From Cloacibacterium normanense (GTDB lineage Bacteria; Bacteroidota; Bacteroidia; Flavobacteriales; Weeksellaceae): a stretch of DNA of 64,000 nucleotides. Shown here one piece after another: positions 34,141-42,632 of the stretch. The DNA lies in NCBI RefSeq assembly GCF_003860565.1, contig NZ_CP034157.1, positions 682,001 to 746,000 on the forward strand, given 5' to 3'. The notes beneath the pieces were generated by a model. That model saw only the letters and a list, made by a program, of their open reading frames with translations, was not told where the DNA came from and made no database searches. Numbering within the stretch: position 1 is the stretch's first letter; the number at the start of each line of letters is the position of its first letter. Both the position numbers and the translations under genes were made by a program.

Positions 34141-34920
34141 TTGATTTCATATACCATTTATCAAAATTCTGAAAGTGCAGAATGGGTGACCTTTGTTCAT
34201 GGAGCAGGAGGAAGTTCCTCTATTTGGTTCAAACAAATTCGCGAATTTCAGAAGAAATTTAATGTCTTATTGCTCGATTTACGAGGACACGGAAGTTCTA
34301 ATAAATTAAAGGCTAAGAAATACACCTTTCAATCCATTGCACATGATATTTTAGAAGTTATCGACCATCTTAAAATCAAAAGTTCTCATTTTGTGGGGAT
34401 TTCTTTAGGTTCTATTGTGATTCGTCAGTTGGCAGAAATGCGTCCAGAACGTGTAAAATCTATGGTAATGGGAGGAGCCATCCTGAAAATGAATTTCCGT
34501 TCGCAGATTCTAATGAAAATCGGCAATATTTTTAAATACATTTTACCATATTTGGTTTTGTATCGTCTTTTTGCCTTCATTATTATGCCTAAGAAAAACC
34601 ATAAGTCTTCTCGAAATCTCTTTATCAATGAGGCAAAGAAATTATACCAAAAAGAGTTCATTAAGTGGTTTAAATTGACCACAGAAATTAACCCAGTTCT
34701 GCGTTGGTTCAGACAAAAGGAACTGAATATTCCTACTTTTTATGTGATGGGAGAAGAGGATTATATGTTTTTGCCATCGGTGAAAGAAGTGGTAAAAAAC
34801 CACGAAAAATCATCGAGTTTATTGGTGATAGAAAACTGCGGTCATGTAGTCAATGTAGATGCTCCACACGTTTTTAACAGCAAAGTGATACGATTTTTAG
34901 AATCCCTCAAAAGATCTTAA
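34141..34920 (+). CDS. Alpha/beta hydrolase
   Basis: The protein has TFVHGAGGSSSIWFKQI (oxyanion loop), LLLDLRGHGSS, the nucleophile elbow FVGISLGSIV (Ser) and the late catalytic FYVMGEEDYMF (Asp) and ENCGHVVNVDAP (His). The fold is clear and the substrate unknown. I choose the TTG at 34141 (259 residues) because a TATTTTTG box at 34117-34124 lies inside a longer frame that starts with ATG at 34060. That 27-codon extension is Lys/Ile/Tyr-rich and unlike the family. Confidence 0.83.
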   Translation: MISYTIYQNSESAEWVTFVHGAGGSSSIWFKQIREFQKKFNVLLLDLRGHGSSNKLKAKKYTFQSIAHDILEVIDHLKIKSSHFVGISLGSIVIRQLAEMRPERVKSMVMGGAILKMNFRSQILMKIGNIFKYILPYLVLYRLFAFIIMPKKNHKSSRNLFINEAKKLYQKEFIKWFKLTTEINPVLRWFRQKELNIPTFYVMGEEDYMFLPSVKEVVKNHEKSSSLLVIENCGHVVNVDAPHVFNSKVIRFLESLKRS

Positions 34921-35025
34921 ATTCATCCAACATCCATCACTTGTTTTAACTTTGTTAAAACATAGCGCCTTAAAAACATGAGAATAATAAAAGAATAAAA
35001 TAGCGCCTTTGCGTTAAAAAATATC

Positions 35026-35057
35026 AATCTACAAAATTACTTTTGTAGATTTTTTTT
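35026..35057 (+). terminator. Terminator after the hydrolase gene
   Basis: ATCTACAAAA (35027-35036) and TTTTGTAGAT (35041-35050) form a perfect 10-bp stem with a TTAC loop and a T-run. The gap before it holds AT-rich words such as GCGCCTTTGCGTTAAAAA. Confidence 0.85.
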
Positions 35058-35100
35058 ATGGTCAAACTTCCAAAATACAGGATATTTTAAAAATAATTCT

Positions 35101-35108
35101 TATTTTTG
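35101..35108 (+). promoter_or_regulatory. -7 box of the Lrp/AsnC regulator
   Basis: TATTTTTG lies 22 bases before the start codon at 35131 and matches TAnnTTTG. Confidence 0.5.
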
Positions 35109-35130
35109 ACTTCATTTTTAGATAAAATTT

Positions 35131-35592
35131 ATGAAGTCACTCGATAAATTAGATTACAAAATCCTCAATATTCTGCAAGAAGATAACACGATTGCCATCA
35201 AAGATTTGGCAGAAAGAATCGGTTTATCTTTTACACCCACTTACGAAAGAGTAAAGTCTCTCAAAAACAATGGAATTATCAAAAAATATGTAGCCATCGT
35301 AGATAGAGAAAAAGTAGGGTATGAACTGGTGGCGTATTGCAACGTAACCATCAAAAATAAATCAGTCGAAATTTTGAGAGATTTCGAGGAAAAACTCAAT
35401 AAATGTCCTGAAATAGTAGAAGTAGTGAGTGTTTCTGGAGTGTATGATTACATGATTAAAATTGTAACCAAAAACATCAAAGAATACAATGATTTTGTAG
35501 AAAAAACATTTACCAATTATCCGCACATCGGAGATTATCACAGCAGTATTGTACTGTGTACGGTAAAAGAAGAAACCAAAATTTTCTTGTAA
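35131..35592 (+). CDS. Lrp/AsnC family transcriptional regulator
   Basis: The 153-residue protein has an N-terminal winged helix (LDYKILNILQEDNTIAIKDLAERIGLS) and a C-terminal RAM/AsnC ligand-binding domain (YCNVTIKNKSVEI, VVSVSGVYDYMIKIV, YHSSIVLCTV). Such proteins form octamers and respond to amino acids. It is a single-gene unit with its own promoter and a terminator. Targets are unknown. Confidence 0.9.
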   Translation: MKSLDKLDYKILNILQEDNTIAIKDLAERIGLSFTPTYERVKSLKNNGIIKKYVAIVDREKVGYELVAYCNVTIKNKSVEILRDFEEKLNKCPEIVEVVSVSGVYDYMIKIVTKNIKEYNDFVEKTFTNYPHIGDYHSSIVLCTVKEETKIFL

Positions 35593-35613
35593 AATTTTTG
35601 AAATAAAAGATAG

Positions 35614-35645
35614 AAAGTCACATCATCACGATGTGACTTTTTTGA
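35614..35645 (+). terminator. Terminator after the Lrp/AsnC gene
   Basis: AAAGTCACATC (35614-35624) and GATGTGACTTT (35630-35640) pair perfectly around a 5-base loop and are followed by T residues. It lies between converging genes. Confidence 0.85.
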
Positions 35646-35666
35646 TGGAATATGTTTTTGATGAAT

Positions 35667-36275
35667 TTAAAATTCTAATCCTAAATTTTTAAGTTCGGTT
35701 TCTAAATTCATTTTTTCATTCACATGAACTGTAATGAAATCTAAACTTTTTGCCGTTTCGATGTTGTGGAAATTATCGTCAATAAAAACAGATTCTTCGG
35801 CTTTTATTTGATAACGGTCGAGGAGAACTTCCCAAATTTTAGGATTCGGTTTGATGAGTTTTTCTTCGCCAGAAACTACAATTTTTCCTTCAAAAACATT
35901 GAAGAATTCATAATTAGCCAAAGCGTAAGGGAAAAACTCTGCCGACCAATTCGTGAGCCCGAAAAGTTCATATTTTCCTTTTAATTTTTGTAAAACACTC
36001 ACGTTTTCTGGAATGTCTGAACGCAACATGATGTGCCAGTTTTCATAATATGCCAATATCTCTTTTTCCCATTCTGGATGCTTAGAAATAAGCAAAGCAT
36101 TGGCTTCGGCTACGCTTCTGCCTCGGTCTTGTTCCGCATTCCATTCATTGGTGGCAATATTTCCCAAGAAATATTCCATTTTTTCGTCGTCATTGAAATA
36201 ATCTCTGAAAAAATAACGCGGGTCCCAATCCATAACCACACCGCCAAAATCAAAGATGATATTTTTGATATTCAT
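35667..36275 (-). CDS. HAD family hydrolase
   Basis: The 202-residue protein has the HAD motifs IIFDFGGVVMDWDP (nucleophile Asp9), FGLTNWSAEFF, EKLIKPNPKIWEVLLDRY (Lys) and VFIDDNFHNIETAKSLDF. It has a helical cap of the HAD-IA type like YihX. It is a probable sugar- or nucleotide-phosphate phosphatase; the substrate is unknown. It follows the restriction-endonuclease-like gene by 12 bases on the same strand. Confidence 0.9.
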   Translation of the reverse strand: MNIKNIIFDFGGVVMDWDPRYFFRDYFNDDEKMEYFLGNIATNEWNAEQDRGRSVAEANALLISKHPEWEKEILAYYENWHIMLRSDIPENVSVLQKLKGKYELFGLTNWSAEFFPYALANYEFFNVFEGKIVVSGEEKLIKPNPKIWEVLLDRYQIKAEESVFIDDNFHNIETAKSLDFITVHVNEKMNLETELKNLGLEF

Positions 36276-36287
36276 GTTTTTCTTATT

Positions 36288-36722
36288 TTAAAATTCTACA
36301 TTTTCGAAATGATAGTTTCCATTTTCAAATCTCGCAGCAATATGCTGTAAACCATTGCTCAAAATAATTTTTTCAGCACCAATCACCGAATTGTATCGGG
36401 CAATTTGCTCAAAAGTTTGTTCGGTAAGGGTAATGTGCGGTGCTTTGAGTTCTACCAAAATTTTAGGAGCTGTTTTTTCGGTAATCAAGAGGTCTATTCT
36501 CTTGATGGTTCCGTTTAATTCTAGTTTTTTTTCGAGAATTAATGCAGATTTTGCATACTTTTTTACCTGGGTGAAATAGTTTACGAAATGCTGTCTTACC
36601 CACTCTTCAGGAGTGAGAACCAACCAAGATTTCCTTACCATATCATAAATAAAAAACGTATCTTTGTCTCGCTTGATATCAAAAACAAAATCTTCTTTAA
36701 AATTTAATTTCGGCAGCTGCAT
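36288..36722 (-). CDS. Small protein with a type I restriction HsdR N-terminal-like domain
   Basis: The 144-residue protein matches the HSDR_N_2 pattern: a helical start with TPEEWVRQHFVNYF, then KRIDLLITEK and ILVELKAPHITL (the D...ExK core of the restriction-endonuclease fold), then EQIARYNSVIGAEKIILSNGL. There is no helicase or methylase partner. In Bacteroidota I recall it as a stand-alone gene head-to-head with holA, as here (4 bases between the starts). Function unknown. Confidence 0.8.
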   Translation of the reverse strand: MQLPKLNFKEDFVFDIKRDKDTFFIYDMVRKSWLVLTPEEWVRQHFVNYFTQVKKYAKSALILEKKLELNGTIKRIDLLITEKTAPKILVELKAPHITLTEQTFEQIARYNSVIGAEKIILSNGLQHIAARFENGNYHFENVEF

Positions 36723-36726
36723 TCAG

Positions 36727-37758
36727 ATGAAAGAATTAGAACAGATTTTCAAACATATTAAAAATAGGGAATTTTTACCCATCTACTTTTTCCATGGCGA
36801 AGAAGCTTTTTTTATAGACGCAGCTGTAAAAGCATTAGAAAATGATGTGCTTACAGAAGACGAAAAAGCTTTTAACCAAACCGTAGTCTATGGCAAAGAT
36901 ACCAATTATAATGATATTTTGGCACTTTCTAGACAGTATCCTATGATGGGAGACAAGCAACTCATCATCGTAAAAGAAGCACAAGACTTAAAATTAAATG
37001 AAGACGAATCTAGAATTTTAGAAAACTACGCCACAAATCCTGTGGAATCTACCATTCTGGTCTTTGCACACAAGCATAAAAAAGTAGACAGCCGAAAAAA
37101 AGTGTTCAAAGTTCTAGACAAAGCAAATATGCTCTTTCACAGCGAACCTGTAAAAGATTATAACTTGGCGAAATGGATAGAAGACGAATCTAAAAGCCTT
37201 CAAATAAAACTAGCGCCAGGAATTGCTCAACTATTGGCAGATTACTTGGGAAATGACCTTTCTAGAATTTCCAATGAGCTCAATAAAATGAAATTGGTGC
37301 TAAAAGAAGGAGAAGTTTTAGACGGTAAACTCGTAGAAACGCACATTGGGATTTCTAAGGAATTTAATGTTTTTGAATTGCAAAAAGCACTCGGAAAAAA
37401 AGACAGCAATCAAGCCTTCAAAATTGCGTATTACATGGGAAAAAATCCCAAAACCAATCCTATTGTCATGACCATAGGAAATCTCTATAATTTTTTCAGC
37501 AATGTAGTGATGTATCATACCGTAGCGAATCAAGGCCAAAGTCTCATCGCATCAGCATTGGGTGTGAATCCATTTTTTGTGAAAGATTATGCAGAAGCGG
37601 CGAGAAATTATCCGTTGAAATTTTCGACCAGAGTTATCTCCGTTTTGAGGGAAATTGATTTAAAATCAAAAGGTCTAGGTGCGGTAAATATGGAGGAAAG
37701 TGAACTCTTAAAAGAAATGGTCTACAAAATTGTAAACATTGATAAAATCAAAAGCTAA
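36727..37758 (+). CDS. holA: DNA polymerase III subunit delta
   Basis: The 343-residue protein starts at MKELEQIFKHIKNREFLPIYFFHGEE, given as parts MKELEQIFKHIKN and FLPIYFFHGEE. It has the clamp-loader delta layout: an AAA-like N-terminal domain without a true P-loop, GDKQLIIVKEAQDL, LADYLGNDLSRISNELNKM and a helical C-terminus. It opens the sliding clamp. An upstream ATG in the same frame lies inside the divergent gene and is rejected. Confidence 0.9.
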   Translation: MKELEQIFKHIKNREFLPIYFFHGEEAFFIDAAVKALENDVLTEDEKAFNQTVVYGKDTNYNDILALSRQYPMMGDKQLIIVKEAQDLKLNEDESRILENYATNPVESTILVFAHKHKKVDSRKKVFKVLDKANMLFHSEPVKDYNLAKWIEDESKSLQIKLAPGIAQLLADYLGNDLSRISNELNKMKLVLKEGEVLDGKLVETHIGISKEFNVFELQKALGKKDSNQAFKIAYYMGKNPKTNPIVMTIGNLYNFFSNVVMYHTVANQGQSLIASALGVNPFFVKDYAEAARNYPLKFSTRVISVLREIDLKSKGLGAVNMEESELLKEMVYKIVNIDKIKS

Positions 37759-37760
37759 AA

Positions 37761-38723
37761 ATGATTAAAAATATCTGGAAACAAATCATTTTACTCATTC
37801 TTCGTTTACAAGGCGAAGCAGATACCAGTCGGTACAAAGTCATTAAAACCAAAAATAATATTTTGGTTTCTCTAAGAAACGAATTCAAAAATTTTTTACT
37901 CATCACCATCGGTGTATTTTCTGCAGGTTTTGGTTTCAAAGGATTTCTTTTGACCAATAAATTTATAGATGGTGGCGCAACTGGGATTTCGTTGTTGGTT
38001 TCTGCATTGACAGAAATTCCGATTTATTACTTAATTCCGCTCATCAACTTGCCTTTCATTATTATGGGGCACAAAACGGTGGGAATCAATTTTGCAGTAA
38101 AAACGGCGCTTGCAATTGGTGGATTGGCTTTGGTTTTAGCCAACGTAGACTTCCCAAATGTGACCAATGATAATATTTTAGTGGCGGTTTTTGGTGGTTT
38201 CTTTTTAGGAGCAGGAATCGGTTTGTCTATTAGAGGAGGTGCTGTAATTGACGGAACTGAAGTTTTAGCATTATATTTAAGTAAAAAATTAGGGACGACT
38301 ATTGGAGACGTCATTATCATCATCAATGTAATGATTTTCTCTGCTGCAGCGTACTTTTTAGGCGTTGAGATCGCTTTGTATTCCATGATTACGTATTTGT
38401 CTGCTTCTAAAACACTCGATTTTATTGTAGAAGGAATTGAAGAATACATTGGGGTAACCATCGTTTCTTCAAAATGTGATGAGATTAAAGAAATGATTTA
38501 CAATAAATTAGGAAGAGGAGTTACCGTTTATAATGGTAAAAAAGGTTTTGGAAAACGAGGAATGAAAGAAGACAATGATATTATTTTTACCGTGATTACT
38601 CGTTTAGAAGTGAGCAAACTGACCACGGAATTAGAGAAAATTGCGCCTACCGCATTCGTGGTGATGCACACGGTAAAAGATACCAAAGGTGGAATGATTA
38701 AGAAAAGACCATTGAAACATTAA
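37761..38723 (+). CDS. YitT family membrane protein
   Basis: The 320-residue protein has five membrane helices (about residues 45-195), with FKGFLLTNKFIDGGATGISLL and GLSIRGGAVIDGTEVLAL, the repeats of the DUF161/YitT family. A C-terminal DUF2179 cytoplasmic domain follows (GVTIVSSKCDEIKEMIYNK, DIIFTVITRLEVSKL). The transport substrate is unknown. It starts 2 bases after holA. The N-terminus is about 40 residues longer than usual. Confidence 0.85.
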   Translation: MIKNIWKQIILLILRLQGEADTSRYKVIKTKNNILVSLRNEFKNFLLITIGVFSAGFGFKGFLLTNKFIDGGATGISLLVSALTEIPIYYLIPLINLPFIIMGHKTVGINFAVKTALAIGGLALVLANVDFPNVTNDNILVAVFGGFFLGAGIGLSIRGGAVIDGTEVLALYLSKKLGTTIGDVIIIINVMIFSAAAYFLGVEIALYSMITYLSASKTLDFIVEGIEEYIGVTIVSSKCDEIKEMIYNKLGRGVTVYNGKKGFGKRGMKEDNDIIFTVITRLEVSKLTTELEKIAPTAFVVMHTVKDTKGGMIKKRPLKH

Positions 38724-38869
38724 TTTCAACCTTTCATCATATAAAAATTTTCAAAATTGGAAAGTCAAATCAAAAATTGCTTTCATTGAAAAAATTCATC
38801 AGCGAATCATCATCAAAACAATAAAATTCACGAAATTTGCAACTCAAAAAATAACAACCCTTATATTCT

Positions 38870-39811
38870 ATGGAAAATAATATATTAGATTGCGTGATTG
38901 TAGGTTCTGGACCATCTGGTTATACTGCTGCTATTTATGCAGCCAGAGCAGATTTAAAACCTGAATTATACACTGGTTTAGAGCCAGGAGGTCAGTTGAC
39001 GACTACCACCGAAGTAGAAAACTTCCCAGGTTATCCAAACGGAATTACAGGTCCTGAAATGATGATGGATTTGCAAAAACAAGCCGAAAGATTCGAAACC
39101 AAAGTACACTATGAAATGATTACGAAAGTAGAATTTTCTAAAGAAGTAGGGGGTGTTCATAAACTTTGGGCAGGCGAAAAAGAAATTTTAGCAAAAACAG
39201 TGATTATTTCTACAGGAGCTACTGCAAAATATTTAGGTCTAGAAGATGAGAAAAAATATTCTGGAGGTGGAGTTTCTGCTTGTGCTACTTGCGACGGATT
39301 TTTCTATAGAGGCAAAGATGTAATCGTAGTAGGAGCAGGAGATACTGCAGCAGAAGAGGCTACTTATCTTTCTAAATTGTGTAACAAAGTAACCATGTTG
39401 GTAAGAAAAGACCATTTCAGAGCTTCTAAAGCAATGATTCATAAGGTAAACAATACACCTAATATCGAAGTGAAATTCAATCATGAATTAATTGCTATCG
39501 AAGGCGAAAACAGTTTAGTAGAAAGAGCAGTGGTCATCAATAACCAAACGCAAGAAACGTCTAAGATTGATGTTCACGGTATTTTCATCGCGATTGGTCA
39601 CAAACCGAATACTGATGTTTTTGCGGGTCAAATTACCTTAGACGAAAACGGTTACATCATCACCGAAGGAAAATCTTCTAAAACCAATTTACCAGGCGTT
39701 TTTGCAGCAGGAGATGTACAAGACCACATCTACAGACAAGCGATTACAGCAGCAGGTTCTGGTTGTATGGCAGCCATAGATGCTGAACGTTATTTATCAG
39801 AATTAGAATAA
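38870..39811 (+). CDS. trxB: Thioredoxin-disulfide reductase
   Basis: The 313-residue protein has the FAD-binding VGSGPSGYTAAIYAARA, the redox centre CATC (Cys138, Cys141) in SACATCDGFFYRGK, NADPH-binding VVGAGDTAAEEATYLSKL and the final FAAGDVQDHIYRQAITAAG. It reduces thioredoxin with NADPH. The fluoride channel gene follows after 5 bases. Confidence 0.95.
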   Translation: MENNILDCVIVGSGPSGYTAAIYAARADLKPELYTGLEPGGQLTTTTEVENFPGYPNGITGPEMMMDLQKQAERFETKVHYEMITKVEFSKEVGGVHKLWAGEKEILAKTVIISTGATAKYLGLEDEKKYSGGGVSACATCDGFFYRGKDVIVVGAGDTAAEEATYLSKLCNKVTMLVRKDHFRASKAMIHKVNNTPNIEVKFNHELIAIEGENSLVERAVVINNQTQETSKIDVHGIFIAIGHKPNTDVFAGQITLDENGYIITEGKSSKTNLPGVFAAGDVQDHIYRQAITAAGSGCMAAIDAERYLSELE

Positions 39812-39816
39812 TTCTT

Positions 39817-40182
39817 TTGAAAACCTTAGTTTACATATTTTTAGGAGGCGGATTAGGGAGTGTAATGCGGTATTTGGTATCGTTTTACACTTCCAAATTC
39901 CTTTCTATTGGGAGTTTTCCTCTCGGAACATTCTTGGTAAACCTCATCGGATGCTTTTTAATAGGTCTTTTTTCGTCTTATTTTATTAAAGTAGACAATT
40001 CCCTTAAATTTCTATTGATTACGGGTTTTTGTGGTGGTTTTACCACGTTTTCTACTTTCGCAGCAGAAAACTATTCTTTATTACAAAATCAAAATTATAT
40101 CGTGCTTATTTCTTATGTTTTATTGAGCATAATCTTAGGAATTATAGCAGTAATATTAGGTTTTCAGGCAGCAAGTAATTAA
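39817..40182 (+). CDS. crcB: Fluoride channel CrcB/Fluc
   Basis: The 121-residue protein begins at a TTG codon and has four membrane helices. The family motifs are GGGLGSVMRYLVS, GTFLVNLIGCFLIGLF and TGFCGGFTTFSTFAAE. It lets fluoride leave the cell as a dual-topology dimer. It is 5 bases after trxB and probably cotranscribed. I see no fluoride riboswitch here. Confidence 0.92.
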   Translation: MKTLVYIFLGGGLGSVMRYLVSFYTSKFLSIGSFPLGTFLVNLIGCFLIGLFSSYFIKVDNSLKFLLITGFCGGFTTFSTFAAENYSLLQNQNYIVLISYVLLSIILGIIAVILGFQAASN

Positions 40183-40240
40183 TTTTTGATGTTGAAAATT
40201 AATGCGTTATAAAAAATGTAGAAAAATCTAAAAAAATAAT

Positions 40241-40271
40241 TTTGTCATAATTTAAAAAGGTCCTATATTTG
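40241..40271 (+). promoter_or_regulatory. Promoter of tRNA-Ser
   Basis: TTTG (40241-40244) and TATATTTG (40264-40271) are exactly 19 bases apart, a perfect Bacteroidota consensus, about 29 bases upstream of the mature tRNA. Confidence 0.8.
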
Positions 40272-40299
40272 CACCACTGAAAACGAGATAATCGTTTCT

Positions 40300-40384
40300 G
40301 GAGAAATGGCAGAGTGGTCGATTGCGGCAGTCTTGAAAACTGTTGACTGTAACAGGTCCGGGGGTTCGAATCCCTCTTTCTCCG
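40300..40384 (+). tRNA. tRNA-Ser (anticodon UGA)
   Basis: The acceptor stem pairs GGAGAAA (40300-40306) with TTTCTCC (40377-40383), with discriminator G at 40384. The D-arm (GCAGAGTGGTCGATTGC), anticodon loop CTTGAAA with TGA at 40334-40336, a long variable arm and the TTCGAAT loop of the T-arm are all present. CCA is not encoded. The variable arm makes it a class II tRNA, as expected for serine. Confidence 0.96.
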
Positions 40385-40409
40385 CTAAGTAAAATATAAA
40401 TTTTACCAA

Positions 40410-40446
40410 AACCCTTTAAAATGTAAGTTTTAAAGGGTTTTTTGTT
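40410..40446 (+). terminator. Terminator of tRNA-Ser
   Basis: AACCCTTTAAAA (40410-40421) and TTTTAAAGGGTT (40428-40439) form a perfect 12-bp stem followed by a T-run. Confidence 0.88.
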
Positions 40447-40789
40447 TTTAGTAATATCATAAATAACTAAAATAATTCAATCTGTAAGGGTGTAATTTAA
40501 GTTAAAAAAAATCAGAAAATTGTCTATCACTATCTGATAGTTTTCTGATAAATAAAAACATATCATAATATCTTCTTCCGATATTAAAGCAGATTGACAA
40601 TTAAACTGGTACATTAAAGTGTAATAGTTTAAGATTTGAAAAAATCAATATCACTTGGATAGCCATCATTATTAGGCTTTTTCTATCTTTTTTGCTCAGA
40701 TTAATTAAAATTTAAACGGTTCTAATAAATTCTAATTTAAAACTTTCATTTAAATCTAATCTTTTTTAAATTCGCTGAAAATTATTTCA
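40447..40789. other. 343-base AT-rich gap upstream of the SusR-like gene
   Basis: It contains several short inverted repeats (CTATCTGATAG near 40529, AATATC/GATATT near 40567-40585). A weak promoter-like pair lies close to the next gene: TTTC at 40744-40747 and TAAATTCG at 40767-40774, 19 bases apart. I see no gene. Confidence 0.4.
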
Positions 40790-42430
40790 ATGATTTATCT
40801 TAAAATAAAAAAATATTGTTTTATTTTTTTTATTCTTGGAACTTTGTTTTCTTGTAAAAAAACTGATTCTCATCCTGATATTAATGAGAAACTTTTGCGA
40901 ATATTAGATGATAAAATAAAGCACAAAAAATATTATGAAATTAAGAAAAAGAATCATATTCAAAAGTTAAAAAAAGAGGCTCTGCTATACAAAAATAATG
41001 ATAGCATATCTTATCATCTTAATAATCTTATTGTAGAAGAATATCTAGGTTACCAATGTGATTCTGCATATATATATTCTGATAAGAATAAAGAAATAGC
41101 CATCAGGAATAATAACGAAATTTGGTTATATAAAAATTTATTACAAAGATCAGTATTACTATCTACCACTGGGTTATTTGTGGAATCGAAAGAAATTTTG
41201 GATCATATAAATCCTGAAGCTCTACCTTCACCATTAAGATTTTCTTATAATTCTGCTTATGAGTGCCTTTATTCTAATCTTTCTGATTACAGTGGAGGAG
41301 ATAGTCCTTATAATAAAATTTACAAAAATAAATTGGCAGCTTATTATAATTCTGCATATAGAGCTTTAAAACCAAGTGACCCATTTTATTATCTTTTTTT
41401 AAGCCATAAAAATAGGATTGATAATAATTGGAAGCTTTCAGGTCAAAATATTGACGAATTTTTGAAAACTACAAAACCAGGGACTAGATTACATGCGATA
41501 GGGAGCTTTTGTAAGGCTGTAATAGATGGTAAACTTGGTAATATAGAATCTCAGGAAAGATGCTTGATATATTCTGCAATCTCTGATATAGAATCTTCTA
41601 CTAAAGAAAATCGCTCTATGCAAGATTTAGCAAGTATTTTATACCAAAAAGGTGAGACTGTTAGGGCTTATAAATATATACAATCTTCTCTAGAAGATGC
41701 TAATTTTTATAATGCAAGGTTCAGAAATATACAAATAAGTAAAGTGCAGCCTATTATTGAAGAGACTTATCTTCAAACTATAAATACCCAAAATAAACAA
41801 TTGAGATGGTCTATCTTTTTAATTAGTATTCTATTTGCAGGACTTGGTATTACAATGTATTTTATTTACAAACAACTTAAAATGATTGCTAAATCAAGAA
41901 ATGAGCTTTCTAATACCAATTCTGTTTTAAAATCATTAAATAATAAATTAGATGAAGCCAATCATATAAAAGAGGAGTATATTGCATTTTTTATTAGACA
42001 AAACTCAAATTATTTAGAAAAATTTGAAAGATATAAAAAGCTAATTTCCATTAGATTATCCACAGGTCAGTTAGATAAATTATCAGCAATGGTTAATGAT
42101 AAAAAAAATGAGGAAATGGATTTGAATGAATTATATCATAATTTTGACCAAGCATTTTTAAGAATATATCCAAATTTTGTAAATGAAGTAAACAAGCTTT
42201 TAAGAAAAGAAGATGTGTATAACTTAAAAGAGGGAACTCTTAATACAGAGCTTAGAATTTTTGCACTCATTAGACTTGGTATTAATGATACGAATCAAAT
42301 CTCAGAGTTTTTAAGATATTCTTTACGAACAATTTACAATTATAGGAGTAAGGTAAAGGCTAAATCGGTGATTGAAAATGATGAATTTGAAGCTAAAATT
42401 ATGCAAATAGGGTCTATTATTACATCATAG
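40790..42430 (+). CDS. SusR-like membrane-bound transcriptional regulator (DUF6377 type)
   Basis: The 546-residue protein has an N-terminal anchor or lipobox-like segment (ending LFSC), a helix-rich sensor part of about 300 residues resembling TPR repeats, and a membrane helix (about 342-365, IFLISILFAGLGITMYFIY). A coiled coil follows (NELSNTNSVLKSLNNKLDEA), and the protein ends in a LuxR-like helix-turn-helix region (RLGINDTNQISEFLRYSLRTIYNYRSK, given as parts RLGINDTNQISEF and SLRTIYNYRSK). This is the plan of SusR, which activates the starch system on sensing maltose. It heads the polysaccharide locus and likely controls it. Confidence 0.83.
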   Translation: MIYLKIKKYCFIFFILGTLFSCKKTDSHPDINEKLLRILDDKIKHKKYYEIKKKNHIQKLKKEALLYKNNDSISYHLNNLIVEEYLGYQCDSAYIYSDKNKEIAIRNNNEIWLYKNLLQRSVLLSTTGLFVESKEILDHINPEALPSPLRFSYNSAYECLYSNLSDYSGGDSPYNKIYKNKLAAYYNSAYRALKPSDPFYYLFLSHKNRIDNNWKLSGQNIDEFLKTTKPGTRLHAIGSFCKAVIDGKLGNIESQERCLIYSAISDIESSTKENRSMQDLASILYQKGETVRAYKYIQSSLEDANFYNARFRNIQISKVQPIIEETYLQTINTQNKQLRWSIFLISILFAGLGITMYFIYKQLKMIAKSRNELSNTNSVLKSLNNKLDEANHIKEEYIAFFIRQNSNYLEKFERYKKLISIRLSTGQLDKLSAMVNDKKNEEMDLNELYHNFDQAFLRIYPNFVNEVNKLLRKEDVYNLKEGTLNTELRIFALIRLGINDTNQISEFLRYSLRTIYNYRSKVKAKSVIENDEFEAKIMQIGSIITS

Positions 42431-42518
42431 TGTTTACTTTTTTATATAAAGGTTTATTTTTTAAGTAATTGATTTTCAGTATTTTTATTTATTTTTTTTT
42501 ATAAATTATTTACCTAAG

Positions 42519-42547
42519 GCTTACAATTCTAAATTGTGAGCTTTTTT
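42519..42547 (+). terminator. Terminator after the SusR-like gene
   Basis: GCTTACAATT (42519-42528), CTA, AATTGTGAGC (42532-42541) pair with one G-T and are followed by six T. Confidence 0.82.
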
Positions 42548-42581
42548 CTTGCTTTAAGGGGAATAAATTAGCAACATAAAA

Positions 42582-42595
42582 TTAACAGATGTTAA
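42582..42595. promoter_or_regulatory. Palindrome upstream of the polysaccharide operon
   Basis: TTAACAGATGTTAA is a perfect inverted repeat (TTAACA-GA-TGTTAA) 38 bases upstream of the first structural gene, with another TTAACA at about 42603. No clear -7 box follows, as expected for an activator-dependent promoter. It is a candidate SusR-type binding site. Confidence 0.45.
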
Positions 42596-42632
42596 TACTA
42601 TTTTAACAATCTAAAACTAATTCTTTCACATT

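Noticed and set aside
36288-36722. Part of a type I restriction system
   Set aside because: There are no hsdM, hsdS or helicase parts in the surroundings; the gene is a stand-alone domain.
38027-38461. Open frame of 144 codons on the minus strand inside the YitT gene
   Set aside because: It is a mirror of hydrophobic codons of the real gene; the neighbourhood gives no support.
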